Shown here: one piece after another, positions 1 through 8,177 of the stretch
Layout of the letters: each line of letters begins with the position of its first letter
Numbering within the stretch: position 1 is the first letter of the stretch
From: Mycobacterium pseudokansasii
GTDB lineage: Bacteria > Actinomycetota > Actinomycetes > Mycobacteriales > Mycobacteriaceae
Assembly: GCF_900566075.1 (NCBI RefSeq)
Contig: NZ_UPHU01000001.1
Span: 2,046,001 to 2,110,000, forward strand
Reading direction: 5' to 3'
Length of the DNA stretch: 64,000 nt
The notes under the pieces: model-generated
The model's database searches: none
The model's input: the letters and a program-made list of their open reading frames with translations, nothing else
What the model was told of the DNA's origin: nothing
Translations under genes and position numbers: made by a program

Positions 1-686
1 AACTTGCCACCCTGACGGTGATCGCGGTGGTGCTCTATTACGTGATGTTGACGTTCGTGGCGCGTCCTTACCTGATTCCTTCGGAATCGATGGAGCCCAC
101 CCTGCACGGGTGTTCGACCTGCGTCGGTGACCGCATTCTGGTGGACAAGCTCACCTACCGCTTCAGCTCGCCCAAACCCGGCGATGTCATCGTCTTCAGG
201 GGACCGCCCTCGTGGAACGTGGGTTACAAGTCGATTCGCTCGAGCAACACCCTGGTCCGCTGGGTGCAGAACGCGCTGTCGTTCATCGGCTTCGTGCCTC
301 CCGACGAAAACGACCTGGTGAAGCGCGTCATCGCGGTCGGTGGGCAAACGGTCCAGTGCCGCTCGGACACCGGCTTGACGGTCAACGGCAAACCCCTCAG
401 GGAGCCATACCTCGATCCGACCACCATGATGGCCGACCCGTCGGTCTACCCGTGCCTGGGCAGCGAGTTCGGACCGGTGACCGTTCCCCTCGGGCGACTG
501 TGGGTCATGGGCGACAACCGGACCCACTCGGCGGATTCACGCGCTCACTGTCCGATGATGTGCACCGGGGATCCCATGGCGGGCACCGTGCCGATATCCA
601 ACGTGATCGGTAAGGCCCGCTTCATCGTTTGGCCGCCGTCGCGATGGGGTGTGGTGCGGTCGGTGAACCCGCAACAAGGACAGTAG
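1..686 (+). CDS. lepB: Signal peptidase I (5'-truncated by window edge)
   Basis: Membrane-bound type I signal peptidase, which cleaves signal peptides from Sec and Tat substrates on the outer face of the plasma membrane. The reading frame is open from base 3, so the cytoplasmic N-terminus and the start of the membrane anchor lie outside the window. The visible protein begins inside a hydrophobic transmembrane stretch. The family box SESMEPT follows, with the catalytic serine before Met at bases 87-89, and the general-base lysine lies in [11 protein letters not shown] at about 321-323. The conserved MGDNR box with following Ser and Asp residues is near the C-terminus. It sits 13 bp ahead of rnhB on the same strand, as in other mycobacteria. 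Identity is secure; only the start is missing. Confidence 0.95.
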   Translation, partial: LATLTVIAVVLYYVMLTFVARPYLIPSESMEPTLHGCSTCVGDRILVDKLTYRFSSPKPGDVIVFRGPPSWNVGYKSIRSSNTLVRWVQNALSFIGFVPPDENDLVKRVIAVGGQTVQCRSDTGLTVNGKPLREPYLDPTTMMADPSVYPCLGSEFGPVTVPLGRLWVMGDNRTHSADSRAHCPMMCTGDPMAGTVPISNVIGKARFIVWPPSRWGVVRSVNPQQGQ

Positions 687-699
687 CCGTGGCTGGAGT

Positions 700-1428
700 A
701 TGAATAAGACCTGGCCACCACGGACGGTGATCCGCAAAGCCGGGGGTTTGCGGGGGATGCGAACCTTGGAGTCTGCGCTGTACCGCAGCGGGCTGGGCCC
801 GGTCGCGGGGGTGGACGAGGTGGGGCGCGGCGCCTGCGCCGGCCCGCTGGTGGTGGCGGCGTGCGTGCTGGGCCCGAATCGCTTGGAAAGCCTTGCCGCT
901 CTGGATGATTCGAAGAAGCTTACCGAGAAGGCGCGGGAGAAGCTGTTTCCGTTGATCTGCCGTTATGCCCTGGCCTACCACGTGGTGTTCATCCCGTCGG
1001 TAGAGGTCGACCGGCGCGGCGTGCACGTGGCCAACATCGAAGGAATGCGGCGCGCGGTGGCCGGGCTGGCGGTACGACCCGGCTACGTGCTGAGCGACGG
1101 CTTCCGAGTGCCCGGGTTGGCCGTGCCGTCGCTGCCGGTGGTCGGGGGCGACGCGGCGGCCGCGTGTATTGCCGCGGCCAGCGTGCTGGCGAAGGTCAGC
1201 AGAGACCGATTGATGGTCACGATGGATGCGCACTACCCGGGATACGGTTTCGCCGAGCATAAGGGCTATAGCACGCCCGCACACACCCTCGCGCTGGCCC
1301 GGCTGGGTCCTTGCCCCGAGCATCGTTACTCCTTTATCAACGTCCGCCGGGTTGCGGACGGATCGGACGTCCGGGTGCTGACCGAGTGCGATCCGGACCC
1401 TCCGGAAGAGCGCGGCGAAGTCCGGTGA
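700..1428 (+). CDS. rnhB: Ribonuclease HII
   Basis: Cleaves the RNA strand of RNA-DNA hybrids and starts removal of single ribonucleotides misincorporated in DNA. The 242-residue protein carries the type II signature [14 protein letters not shown], with the first two acidic metal ligands at Asp39 and Glu40. The LDDSKKL box, the LSDGFRVPG acidic segment and the [12 protein letters not shown] motif follow. A 30-residue N-terminal extension ([12 protein letters not shown]) matches the mycobacterial form. The C-terminus is acidic and shorter than I recall for H37Rv Rv2902c (264 residues). It follows lepB closely and precedes the Rv2901c homologue, so a shared transcript is likely. Confidence 0.95.
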   Translation: MNKTWPPRTVIRKAGGLRGMRTLESALYRSGLGPVAGVDEVGRGACAGPLVVAACVLGPNRLESLAALDDSKKLTEKAREKLFPLICRYALAYHVVFIPSVEVDRRGVHVANIEGMRRAVAGLAVRPGYVLSDGFRVPGLAVPSLPVVGGDAAAACIAAASVLAKVSRDRLMVTMDAHYPGYGFAEHKGYSTPAHTLALARLGPCPEHRYSFINVRRVADGSDVRVLTECDPDPPEERGEVR

Positions 1429-1543
1429 GGAAAGATGGTGCGCGAGTTCCCGCCCGGCGACGTTTCGCGCCGTGTAGCACTCAGGGCTCGGCGGGACCCT
1501 GGGCCGGGGAGTCAGGCATATTGGCTGGGAGAAGGACGTCTGA

Positions 1544-1565
1544 GCAGATGAGTGGCAGATGAGTG
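1544..1565 (+). repeat. 11-bp perfect tandem duplication over a start codon
   Basis: The unit GCAGATGAGTG occurs twice head to tail. The second copy carries the ATG (1559) of the DUF2469 gene. The first copy carries an ATG (1548) that opens a four-codon frame ending in a TGA (1560-1562) that overlaps the real start as ATGA. The duplication therefore creates a leader minicistron overlapping the gene start. It is one of several such duplications at gene boundaries in this window. Confidence 0.85.
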
Positions 1566-1864
1566 CAGAGGATCTCGAAAAGTACGAAACCGAGATGGAG
1601 CTCTCGCTGTACCGCGAATACAAGGACATCGTCGGCCAGTTCAGCTATGTCGTGGAAACGGAGCGACGCTTCTACCTGGCGAACAGCGTGGAGATGGTGC
1701 CGCGTAACGCCGACGGCGAGGTGTATTTCGAGCTGCGACTGGCCGACGCGTGGGTATGGGATATGTACCGGCCCGCTCGGTTCGTCAAGCAGGTTCGGGT
1801 GGTCACCTTCAAGGACGTCAACATCGAGGAAGTGGAGAAGCCCGAGCTGCGGCTGCCCGAATAA
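1559..1864 (+). CDS. DUF2469 family protein (Rv2901c homologue)
   Basis: A 101-residue acidic protein beginning MSAEDLEKYETEMELSLYREY, nearly identical to the highly conserved actinobacterial DUF2469 protein that usually sits next to rnhB. No enzymatic motif is visible. It has no signal peptide or membrane segment and contains many Glu, Asp, Tyr and Trp residues, suggesting a small soluble protein. The start is placed at 1559 because the reading frame closes just upstream and the homologues begin at this residue; the upstream ATG at 1548 is in another frame. The molecular function is not known to me. Strong conservation and synteny make the call secure even though the role is not. Confidence 0.93.
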   Translation: MSAEDLEKYETEMELSLYREYKDIVGQFSYVVETERRFYLANSVEMVPRNADGEVYFELRLADAWVWDMYRPARFVKQVRVVTFKDVNIEEVEKPELRLPE

Positions 1865-1874
1865 CCCCCGTGTG

Positions 1875-1935
1875 GCGAGCAGTCGCATATGCTCCTGCCG
1901 GCCCGGCGTGTCGCGGGCTTTTGCGGCTGCTCGGC
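1875..1935. repeat. Degenerate copy of a palindromic intergenic element
   Basis: The left arm GCGAGCAGTCGCA (1875-1887) faces GGGCTTTTGCGGCTGCTCGGC (1915-1935). The arms are imperfect inverted repeats with a spacer of about 27 bases. The same two sequences form the 22-bp perfect stem between map and cobQ (63566-63625). The element lies just after the DUF2469 stop and partly before the convergent ANTAR gene, so it may act as a bidirectional terminator. It is best seen as a decayed member of a dispersed repeat. Confidence 0.7.
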
Positions 1936-1948
1936 AGAAGACCGCTGG

Positions 1949-2698
1949 CTACTGATCCTGGGGCGGCAGCTGGCCCCGGTTCTCGATGACCTTGCGCGCC
2001 ACGTCCGCCAATTTGATATTCAGGCTCTGGGAATGGCGCCGCAGCACGTCGAACGCGTGGTCCTCGGTCATGTCGTGCAGCAACATCAACATGCCAACCG
2101 CCTTGCCGATCTCGCGGTTGCTGAGCAGCCCTCGGCGCAGGCTGGCGGCGTCTTCCCCGTGGGCGACGGCGTTGACGGCCACACTGGCGAACGAGGCAAG
2201 TACCGCCGCCCGCCCGGCGGATTCGGTGTCGAAGCGATTGGGGGCATCGGCGAACAGGTTGAGCGCGGCGGCTTTGCGTTTGTCGATTTGCAGCCGGAAG
2301 CCCATGGCGCCGCGCACCGGCGTATCGGCGACCAGCGCGGCCGCGAACTTGGGCCACTGGCTGGGCGTGGTCAGGTCTGTTTCGATCTGCGGGGTTTCTT
2401 CCTCGATCGCGTCGATGCACGGGCCGTCGCCGGCGCGCCGTTCGATTTCGTCGATGCGCTGTGCCAGCCGGTCGCTGGCGCCGACGGTGACGTAGCGGTC
2501 GTTGGTCTTCACCAGCATGCTGGCGTGGTCGCAGCCGGGAACGATCAACGTCGCCGCGACGCAGATGGCGGCGTAGATCTCGGACGGATTCGCCCCTTGA
2601 TAGATGATCTCGGCCAGGGCGGAAAAGACGGTGGCCGGATCGGCCATCGTCCCGCCCGGTGTCGAGCCCTGGGAGCTGCGCTTCGGTGTGCCCGCCAC
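1949..2698 (-). CDS. GAF-ANTAR domain protein (putative transcription antiterminator)
   Basis: A 249-residue soluble protein. The middle (about 45-170) fits a GAF-type sensor domain, with segments such as GDGPCIDAI and GAMGFRLQI. The C-terminal 60 residues match an ANTAR RNA-binding domain: LLSNREIGKAVGMLMLLHDM, then a helix ending FDVLRRHSQSLNIKLADVARKV. ANTAR proteins bind paired hexaloop hairpins in nascent RNA and prevent termination. The start is GTG at 2698 behind GGGAGG; an ATG at 2647 is an alternative giving 232 residues. It is not in this place in H37Rv as I remember it. It is the first gene of the insert between the DUF2469 gene and fdhD. The sensed ligand and target RNAs are unknown. 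Confidence 0.85.
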   Translation of the reverse strand: MAGTPKRSSQGSTPGGTMADPATVFSALAEIIYQGANPSEIYAAICVAATLIVPGCDHASMLVKTNDRYVTVGASDRLAQRIDEIERRAGDGPCIDAIEEETPQIETDLTTPSQWPKFAAALVADTPVRGAMGFRLQIDKRKAAALNLFADAPNRFDTESAGRAAVLASFASVAVNAVAHGEDAASLRRGLLSNREIGKAVGMLMLLHDMTEDHAFDVLRRHSQSLNIKLADVARKVIENRGQLPPQDQ

Positions 2699-2773
2699 GT
2701 CCCTCCCTCACTTCAGCTGCCGGGACCGGCGCCCCGACGTGCTGGCCGTAGATTACCGGCCACGGTTATGTGC

Positions 2774-4132
2774 TCAAGCTCCGACAGCACGTTCCAACTC
2801 TTTCAGCGATGTCTCGAGGTGGCCCAGCATGCGCTGCAGATGTGGCACGCTGCGTCTGCAGCCGACGAGCCCGAAGTCCAGATTAGCGGCGTTGTTGGTG
2901 ACCGTGATGTTCATGGCCTGACCGTCGAGCGCGATGGACAACGGATAATTCCCGACCAGCTGGGCGCCCCGCCAGTACAGTGGGTCGGCGGCGCCGGGCA
3001 CATTCGAAACGACGATGTTGAACGGCGGCGGAGCGGTAGCAACGAAGCCGGGAATCAGCCCTAAGACCAGACCGCCGGTGAGAAAAACCGACAGCGCCAG
3101 CTGCTGGACGCGGGGCAGCTGGCTGAACACTTCCTTGTTGTCGCGCATCGACTGGTTGATGGCGTATAGACGGACCGCCGGGTCCTCGATATGGGTGCTG
3201 AGGTTGCACAAGACCGTGCCCACCATGTTTCCGCCGCGCTCGGCGTCGCCTTCCTTTCGCAGGCTCACCGGGACCATGGCGATCAGCGGCGTGTCGGGTA
3301 GTGCGTGCTGGTCAATCAGGTAGGCGCGCAGGGCGCCGGCCGACATGGCCAGCACGACGTCGTTGACGGTCACGTTGGCGGCGTTCTTCACCGCCTTGAT
3401 TCGATCCAGCGACCATGACTGTGCGGCAACCCGCCGCGCTCCGCCGATCCGGACGTTGAACATGGTCTTGGGAGCCCGGAACGGTAGCGTGAGTTGCTGC
3501 TCCAGCAAGCCGGCTCGTGCCAGGGACAGCGTCGACGGCGCCAGGGCCGCCGCCGACCCGACCGTCTGGGTGAGCAGCTGAAGCGGCGAAGATTTCCGGC
3601 CGGTATTGGTGCGTTCTCGCGGCTTCAGCGTCCACGGCACCCGGATTTCGTCGTCGTCGGGGTTTGTGGTCAATGCCCGCTGCATCAACTTCTGCGCCGA
3701 CACACCGTCCTGCAGCGAATGGTGGAACTTGACGTAGACGGCGTAGCGGCCGTCGTTGAGGCCTTCCACCAGGTGTGCTTCCCATAGTGGCCGGTGTCGG
3801 TCGAGCAGGCTGCCGTGCAGCCGTGACGCCAGCTCCAGCAGCTCGCGTACCCGGCCCGGCCGAGGCAGCGCGGACCGGCGGAAGTGGTAGTCGAGTTCGA
3901 CGTTCTTGTCGAAAGTCCACGCCAGGTTGGTGACAGCGCTGAAGAACGCCGGATGCTTGCAGAACATCGGCTGGATTCCGGTGCAATGGAGCATGGCCTC
4001 ATAGGCTTCGGTCACGAAGTTTTCGTCAGCATGCTCCGGCGGCTGGAAGAGTTGCAGGGCGCCGACGTGCATCGGATGCTCGCGCGATTCGCCGAGCAGA
4101 AACATCGAATCGGTCGGCGTTATCAGCTTCAT
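2774..4132 (-). CDS. Wax ester synthase / diacylglycerol acyltransferase (WS/DGAT)
   Basis: Makes triacylglycerol or wax ester from acyl-CoA and diacylglycerol or fatty alcohol, usually at the inner membrane or lipid-body surface. The 452-residue protein begins MKLITPTDSMF, the usual WS/DGAT opening. The active-site motif HHxxxDG is present as HHSLQDG at residues 137-143. The later family segments MVPVSLR and a C-terminal condensation-like domain (NIVVSNVPG) are also present. The start is ATG at 4132, preceded by GGGAG; in-frame codons upstream to 4189 lack homology. It is transcribed divergently from an SDR gene across a short region with two palindromes. Mycobacteria carry many paralogues, so the exact substrate cannot be assigned. 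Confidence 0.9.
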   Translation of the reverse strand: MKLITPTDSMFLLGESREHPMHVGALQLFQPPEHADENFVTEAYEAMLHCTGIQPMFCKHPAFFSAVTNLAWTFDKNVELDYHFRRSALPRPGRVRELLELASRLHGSLLDRHRPLWEAHLVEGLNDGRYAVYVKFHHSLQDGVSAQKLMQRALTTNPDDDEIRVPWTLKPRERTNTGRKSSPLQLLTQTVGSAAALAPSTLSLARAGLLEQQLTLPFRAPKTMFNVRIGGARRVAAQSWSLDRIKAVKNAANVTVNDVVLAMSAGALRAYLIDQHALPDTPLIAMVPVSLRKEGDAERGGNMVGTVLCNLSTHIEDPAVRLYAINQSMRDNKEVFSQLPRVQQLALSVFLTGGLVLGLIPGFVATAPPPFNIVVSNVPGAADPLYWRGAQLVGNYPLSIALDGQAMNITVTNNAANLDFGLVGCRRSVPHLQRMLGHLETSLKELERAVGA

Positions 4133-4180
4133 GTCCGTCTCCCGCGGTTGGCCTGTACAAGCGGGATAGCCACCCGCAGC

Positions 4181-4213
4181 GTGTGGCACACATTAGTCCG
4201 ACATCAGTCGGAC
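4181..4213. promoter_or_regulatory. Two adjacent palindromes in a divergent promoter region
   Basis: Two perfect inverted repeats lie between the WS/DGAT start (4132) and the SDR start (4261). GTGTG-G-CACAC is at 4181-4191 and GTCCGAC-ATCA-GTCGGAC is at 4196-4213. Their size and placement fit operators for a TetR-like or similar dimeric repressor acting on both genes. No such regulator gene is adjacent, so the regulator is inferred only. Confidence 0.5.
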
Positions 4214-4260
4214 CCGATCGAAGCGTTTGGACGCCGGTGTCGCGGGGGAATCCAACGTCA

Positions 4261-5250
4261 ATGGGAGTTACCGTCGCCGTTACCGGGCCGACCGGAGAGA
4301 TCGGCATCTCGGCGGTGACGGCGCTCGAGCGCGAACCGGCGGTGGAGAAGATTGTCGGGATGGCGCGCCGGCCGTTCGACCCGACGGTGCACGGGTGGAC
4401 GAAAACCGTTTATCAGCAGGGCGACATCCTCGATCGCGACATGGCAGACGCGTTGGTCGCCCAGGCCGACGTGGTAGTCCACTTGGCGTTCATCATCATG
4501 GGCTCACGCGCGGAGAGTGCACGGGTCAACCTGGAAGGCACCCGAAACGTGTTCGAGGCCACGGTTGCCGCGCGGCGGCCACGGCGACTGGTCTACACGT
4601 CCTCGGTCGCCGCCTACGGCTACCACTCCGACAACCCGGTACCACTGACCGAGGACACGCCCGCGCGCGGATCGCCCGAGCACTACTACTCCGAGCAGAA
4701 GGCGTCCTGCGAGGCCGAACTGGCCGAAATCACCAAAGGTTCGTCGCTGCAAGTGTTCGTCCTGCGGCCATGCATTGTCGCCGGACCCCACGCCCACGCG
4801 TTGGCCGAGGCGATACCGTGCAACCAGCTGCCGGCCCCGGTGCGGGCCTTGAGCAAGGCGCTGCCGATGTTGAAGCCGATCGTGCCCGATCCCGGTTTTC
4901 CGTTGCAGCTGGTGCACCACGACGACGTCGCGGCCGCGATCGCGCTGGCCGCCACCGCTCCGGTACCGCCGGGGGCATACAACATCGCTGCCGACGGCAC
5001 GGTGACGGTGACGGATGTGGCCAAGGCGCTGGGCGGCCGCCCGGTAAGGGTGCCCGCCGCCGCGGCGTCGGCGGCCTCGGCGGCAACGGCGGCAATTTCG
5101 CGATTGCCGATGGTTCCGTCCATGCTCGAGTGGCTGCATGTCGCACGGACCTCGGTGGTGATGGACACCACCAAGGCCAAACGCGACCTCGGTTGGCGCC
5201 CGACGCACTCCTCGGCGGAGACCTTGGCGGCGCTGGCTTCGTCCATCTGA
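4261..5250 (+). CDS. NAD(P)-dependent epimerase/dehydratase (extended SDR)
   Basis: A 329-residue extended short-chain dehydrogenase/reductase. The nucleotide-binding glycine motif is at the N-terminus (VAVTGPTGEIG), where the last Gly of a typical GxxGxxG is kept. VYTSSVAAYGY supplies the Ser region and HYYSEQK the catalytic YxxxK. A low-complexity Ala/Ser stretch lies near residues 265-280. The start at 4261 puts the glycine motif at residue 8, as usual; an in-frame start at 4183 would run through the operator-like palindromes and is less likely. It is divergent from WS/DGAT, so a lipid-related substrate is possible but unproven. The gene is absent from this place in H37Rv as I recall. Confidence 0.85.
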   Translation: MGVTVAVTGPTGEIGISAVTALEREPAVEKIVGMARRPFDPTVHGWTKTVYQQGDILDRDMADALVAQADVVVHLAFIIMGSRAESARVNLEGTRNVFEATVAARRPRRLVYTSSVAAYGYHSDNPVPLTEDTPARGSPEHYYSEQKASCEAELAEITKGSSLQVFVLRPCIVAGPHAHALAEAIPCNQLPAPVRALSKALPMLKPIVPDPGFPLQLVHHDDVAAAIALAATAPVPPGAYNIAADGTVTVTDVAKALGGRPVRVPAAAASAASAATAAISRLPMVPSMLEWLHVARTSVVMDTTKAKRDLGWRPTHSSAETLAALASSI

Positions 5251-5347
5251 CACCGGTTGGCCGGGACGACGGCCGTCCCTTGGTCGGGTACGTTGAGGCC
5301 GTGTTTAGGCGCTCGGCCGCGGTGTCAGCGGAACCTGAAATGGCCCG

Positions 5348-6169
5348 GTGAGGCGTGTAACGGCACGCCGGCGGGTTAAACGCTTCGCCGCCGATCAAGT
5401 GAGCACCCGACCGGAAACCCTGGTGGTCGAGGAGCCGCTGGAGATCCGCGTCAACGGTGTGCCGGTCACCGTGACCATGCGCACGCCCGGCTCGGATTTC
5501 GAACTGGCGCAAGGGTTTTTGCTTACAGAAGGGGTGATCGCCGGTCGCGCCGACGTGCTGACGGTTCGTTACTGCGATGGCCGCGGTGCGGATCGGGTCA
5601 ACACCTACAACGTTGTTGACGTGACGCTGGCGCCCGGGGTAGGTCAGCCCGATCTGGACGTCACCCGCAACTTCTACACCACCTCGTCGTGCGGGGTGTG
5701 CGGCAAGGCGTCTCTGGAAGCGGTCCGGCTGATCACCCAGTTCTCACCGGGTCACGACCCCGCCACCGTCACGGTCGCGACCCTGAAGGCGATGCCCGGC
5801 CGACTTCGCGCTGCCCAGAAAGTGTTCGCCAGCACCGGCGGGCTGCACGCCGCGGCGTTATTCGGCGTGGACGGCACCATGTTTGCCGTGCGCGAGGACA
5901 TCGGCCGGCACAACGCGGTCGACAAGGTCATCGGTTGGGCTCTGCAACAGGGCCGGGTGCCGCTGTCGGCCTCGGCACTGCTGGTCAGCGGCCGCGCGTC
6001 GTTCGAGCTGACCCAGAAGGCGCTGATGGCCGGGATTCCGGTGTTGGCCGCGGTTTCCGCGCCGTCGTCGCTGGCGGTCTCGCTGGCCGAGGAGTCCGGG
6101 ATCACGCTGGTGGCATTCCTGCGGGAGGACTCGATGAATGTCTATACCCGGCCCGACCGCATCACTTAG
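5348..6169 (+). CDS. fdhD: Formate dehydrogenase accessory sulfurtransferase FdhD
   Basis: Transfers sulfur from a cysteine desulfurase to the bis-MGD molybdenum cofactor before its insertion into formate dehydrogenase. The 273-residue protein shows the substrate-binding SCGVCGK motif (near residue 118), the early [14 protein letters not shown] segment and the [13 protein letters not shown] and VSGRASFE boxes typical of the family. The start is GTG at 5348, matching the mycobacterial N-terminus. In H37Rv the formate dehydrogenase gene fdhF (Rv2900c) sits immediately upstream; here that place holds the ANTAR, WS/DGAT and SDR genes, so the client enzyme is not in this window. Confidence 0.94.
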   Translation: MRRVTARRRVKRFAADQVSTRPETLVVEEPLEIRVNGVPVTVTMRTPGSDFELAQGFLLTEGVIAGRADVLTVRYCDGRGADRVNTYNVVDVTLAPGVGQPDLDVTRNFYTTSSCGVCGKASLEAVRLITQFSPGHDPATVTVATLKAMPGRLRAAQKVFASTGGLHAAALFGVDGTMFAVREDIGRHNAVDKVIGWALQQGRVPLSASALLVSGRASFELTQKALMAGIPVLAAVSAPSSLAVSLAEESGITLVAFLREDSMNVYTRPDRIT

Positions 6170-6288
6170 CGGGATGTGATCGGCGTTCTTGGGGATGAGC
6201 GCGCGGCTGTGGATAACTGCGCCGTTCCTGGGTGCCGAGGGGTCCGGTGCTGACTTGGCTGTCGGGACGGGCATGCAGATTGACCGGC

Positions 6289-6666
6289 ATGACGACGCAG
6301 AGGACTTTGACGCGGGCCCAGATTGGGGCGCTGGGCGAGCAACTGGCCGTGGACCATCTGACCGGTCTGGGGTTGCGGATCTTGAACCGCAACTGGCGCT
6401 GCCGGTACGGCGAACTCGATGTGATCGCCTGCGATCCAGGCGCCCGATCGGTGGTGTTTGTTGAGGTCAAGACCCGCACCGGCGACGGCTATGGCGGGTT
6501 GGCGCACGCGGTGACCGAGCCGAAGGTTCGCCGACTGCGTCGGCTGGCCGGGCTGTGGCTGGCCGGGCAGGACCGACGCTGGGCGGCGGTCCGCATCGAT
6601 GTGATCGGCGTGCGGATCGGCCGGCGGCGGGCACCGGAGCTCACCCACCTGAAGGGGATCGGCTGA
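6289..6666 (+). CDS. UPF0102 / YraN family protein (Rv2898c homologue)
   Basis: A 125-residue protein with the PD-(D/E)xK nuclease-like core of the YraN family: an N-terminal helix LGEQLAVDHL, then RYGELDVIA and VFVEVKTR. The Glu, Asp and Glu-x-Lys residues are all present. The biochemical role is unsettled; synteny with comM and dprA suggests DNA processing. The start is ATG at 6289 because homologues begin near this Met, while upstream in-frame sequence is not conserved. Its TGA shares a base with the ATG of comM (TGATG), so the two are translationally coupled. Confidence 0.9.
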   Translation: MTTQRTLTRAQIGALGEQLAVDHLTGLGLRILNRNWRCRYGELDVIACDPGARSVVFVEVKTRTGDGYGGLAHAVTEPKVRRLRRLAGLWLAGQDRRWAAVRIDVIGVRIGRRRAPELTHLKGIG

Positions 6667-8177
6667 TGGCGCTGGGACGGGCGTTTTCGGTGGCGGTGTG
6701 CGCGCTGGACGGCCAAATCGTGGAGATTGAAGCCGACATCACCTCGGGGCTGCCCGGTGTTCATCTGGTCGGTCTGCCCGACGCGGCCTTGCAGGAGTCA
6801 CGCAACCGGGTCCGTGCCGCCGTCACCAATTGCAGCAACAGCTGGCCCCAGGCGCGGCTGACGCTTGCCCTGTCGCCGGCGACGCTGCCGAAGATGGGAT
6901 CGGTCTACGACCTGGCCCTGGCGGCGGCGGTGCTGTCGGCGCAGCGAAAGAATCCGTGGCACCGCCTGGAGAAGACCGTGCTGCTGGGGGAGTTGTCGTT
7001 GGACGGACGGGTCCGGGCGGTCCGCGGCGTGCTCCCCGCCGTGCTGGCGGCCAAACGCGACGGCTGGCCGGGCGTCGTCGTTCCGGCGGACAATCTGGCT
7101 GAGGCCAGCCTGGTAGACGGTATCGACGTCTGGGGTGTCCGTTCCCTGGGTCAACTGCGGAGCTGGCTGAACGGTGCAGCCGGTTTGGGTGACAGGATCG
7201 TGCCGGCGGTCACCGTCGAGGAGCGATCGGCTGATCTGGCCGATGTCGTGGGCCAATCGCAAGCGCGGTTCGCGGTCGAGGTGGCCGCGGCCGGCGGCCA
7301 CCACCTCATGTTGACCGGCCCGCCCGGAGTGGGCAAAACCATGCTGGCGCAACGTCTTCCGGGACTGCTGCCGCCGTTGTCGGACAGCGAGTCGCTGGAG
7401 GTCACCGCGATCCACTCGGTGGCCGGCCTGCTGTCGGAGAACACGCCGCTGATCACCCGGCCGCCGTTCGTGGCGCCGCACCACAGTTCGACCGTGGCAG
7501 CCCTTGTCGGCGGGGGTTCGGGGATGGCCCGTCCGGGAGCGGTGAGCCGGGCCCATCGCGGCGTGTTGTTCTTGGACGAGTGCGCCGAGATCAGCGTCAG
7601 CGCACTGGAGGCGCTGCGAACTCCCTTGGAGGACGGCGAGATTCGACTTGCTCGGCGCGACGGCGTGGCGTGCTACCCGGCCCGGTTCCAGCTCGTGCTG
7701 GCTGCCAACCCGTGCCCGTGTGCGCCGGCGGATCCAGCGGACTGCATCTGCGCCGCCGCCGTCAAGAGGCGTTACCTGGGGAAGCTGTCGGGACCACTGC
7801 TGGACCGGGTGGACCTGAGGGTGCAGATGCATCCGGTGCGGGCGGGGGCGATGTCGGCCGCCGAAGGGGAGCCGACCTCGCAGGTTCGCCATCGCGTGGC
7901 GTCAGCTCGAGACGCCGCCGCGCAGCGATGGCAACCGCACGGTTTCGCCACCAACGCCGAGGTCAGCGGGCCGTTGCTGCGGCGCAAGTTCCGGCCCGGC
8001 AATGCAGCGATCGCGCCACTGCGCAGGGCCCTGGATCGTGGACTGCTGAGCATTCGCGGCGTAGATCGCACGTTGCGGGTCGCGTGGAGTTTGGCGGACT
8101 TGGCCGGCCGGGGCTCGCCGAGCCTCGAGGATGTCGCCACCGCGCTGAGCTTTCGGCAGCCGGGAGCCTCGCGATGA
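6666..8177 (+). CDS. comM: ComM-like AAA+ ATPase (Mg-chelatase family)
   Basis: A 503-residue AAA+ protein of the YifB/ComM family, a hexameric helicase that promotes branch migration during natural transformation in other bacteria. An N-terminal Lon-like domain precedes the ATPase core. Walker A is GPPGVGKT at residues 218-225 and Walker B is in VLFLDEC. A Cys-rich segment in the ATPase (NPCPCAPADPADCICA) is typical of the family, as is the C-terminal Mg_chelatase_C region. The start is fixed by the TGATG overlap with yraN and by the homologous N-terminus. It overlaps dprA by four bases (ATGA). Whether mycobacteria use it for DNA uptake is not established. Confidence 0.93.
   Translation: MALGRAFSVAVCALDGQIVEIEADITSGLPGVHLVGLPDAALQESRNRVRAAVTNCSNSWPQARLTLALSPATLPKMGSVYDLALAAAVLSAQRKNPWHRLEKTVLLGELSLDGRVRAVRGVLPAVLAAKRDGWPGVVVPADNLAEASLVDGIDVWGVRSLGQLRSWLNGAAGLGDRIVPAVTVEERSADLADVVGQSQARFAVEVAAAGGHHLMLTGPPGVGKTMLAQRLPGLLPPLSDSESLEVTAIHSVAGLLSENTPLITRPPFVAPHHSSTVAALVGGGSGMARPGAVSRAHRGVLFLDECAEISVSALEALRTPLEDGEIRLARRDGVACYPARFQLVLAANPCPCAPADPADCICAAAVKRRYLGKLSGPLLDRVDLRVQMHPVRAGAMSAAEGEPTSQVRHRVASARDAAAQRWQPHGFATNAEVSGPLLRRKFRPGNAAIAPLRRALDRGLLSIRGVDRTLRVAWSLADLAGRGSPSLEDVATALSFRQPGASR

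Noticed and set aside
622..1629. Long open frame on the minus strand opposite rnhB
   Set aside because: It is antisense to a well-conserved gene, and the protein is low-complexity and Arg/His-rich, typical of a high-GC shadow frame.
1818..2711. Second long minus-strand frame overlapping the ANTAR gene
   Set aside because: Arg-rich sequence without domain; the overlapping frame encodes recognisable GAF and ANTAR domains.
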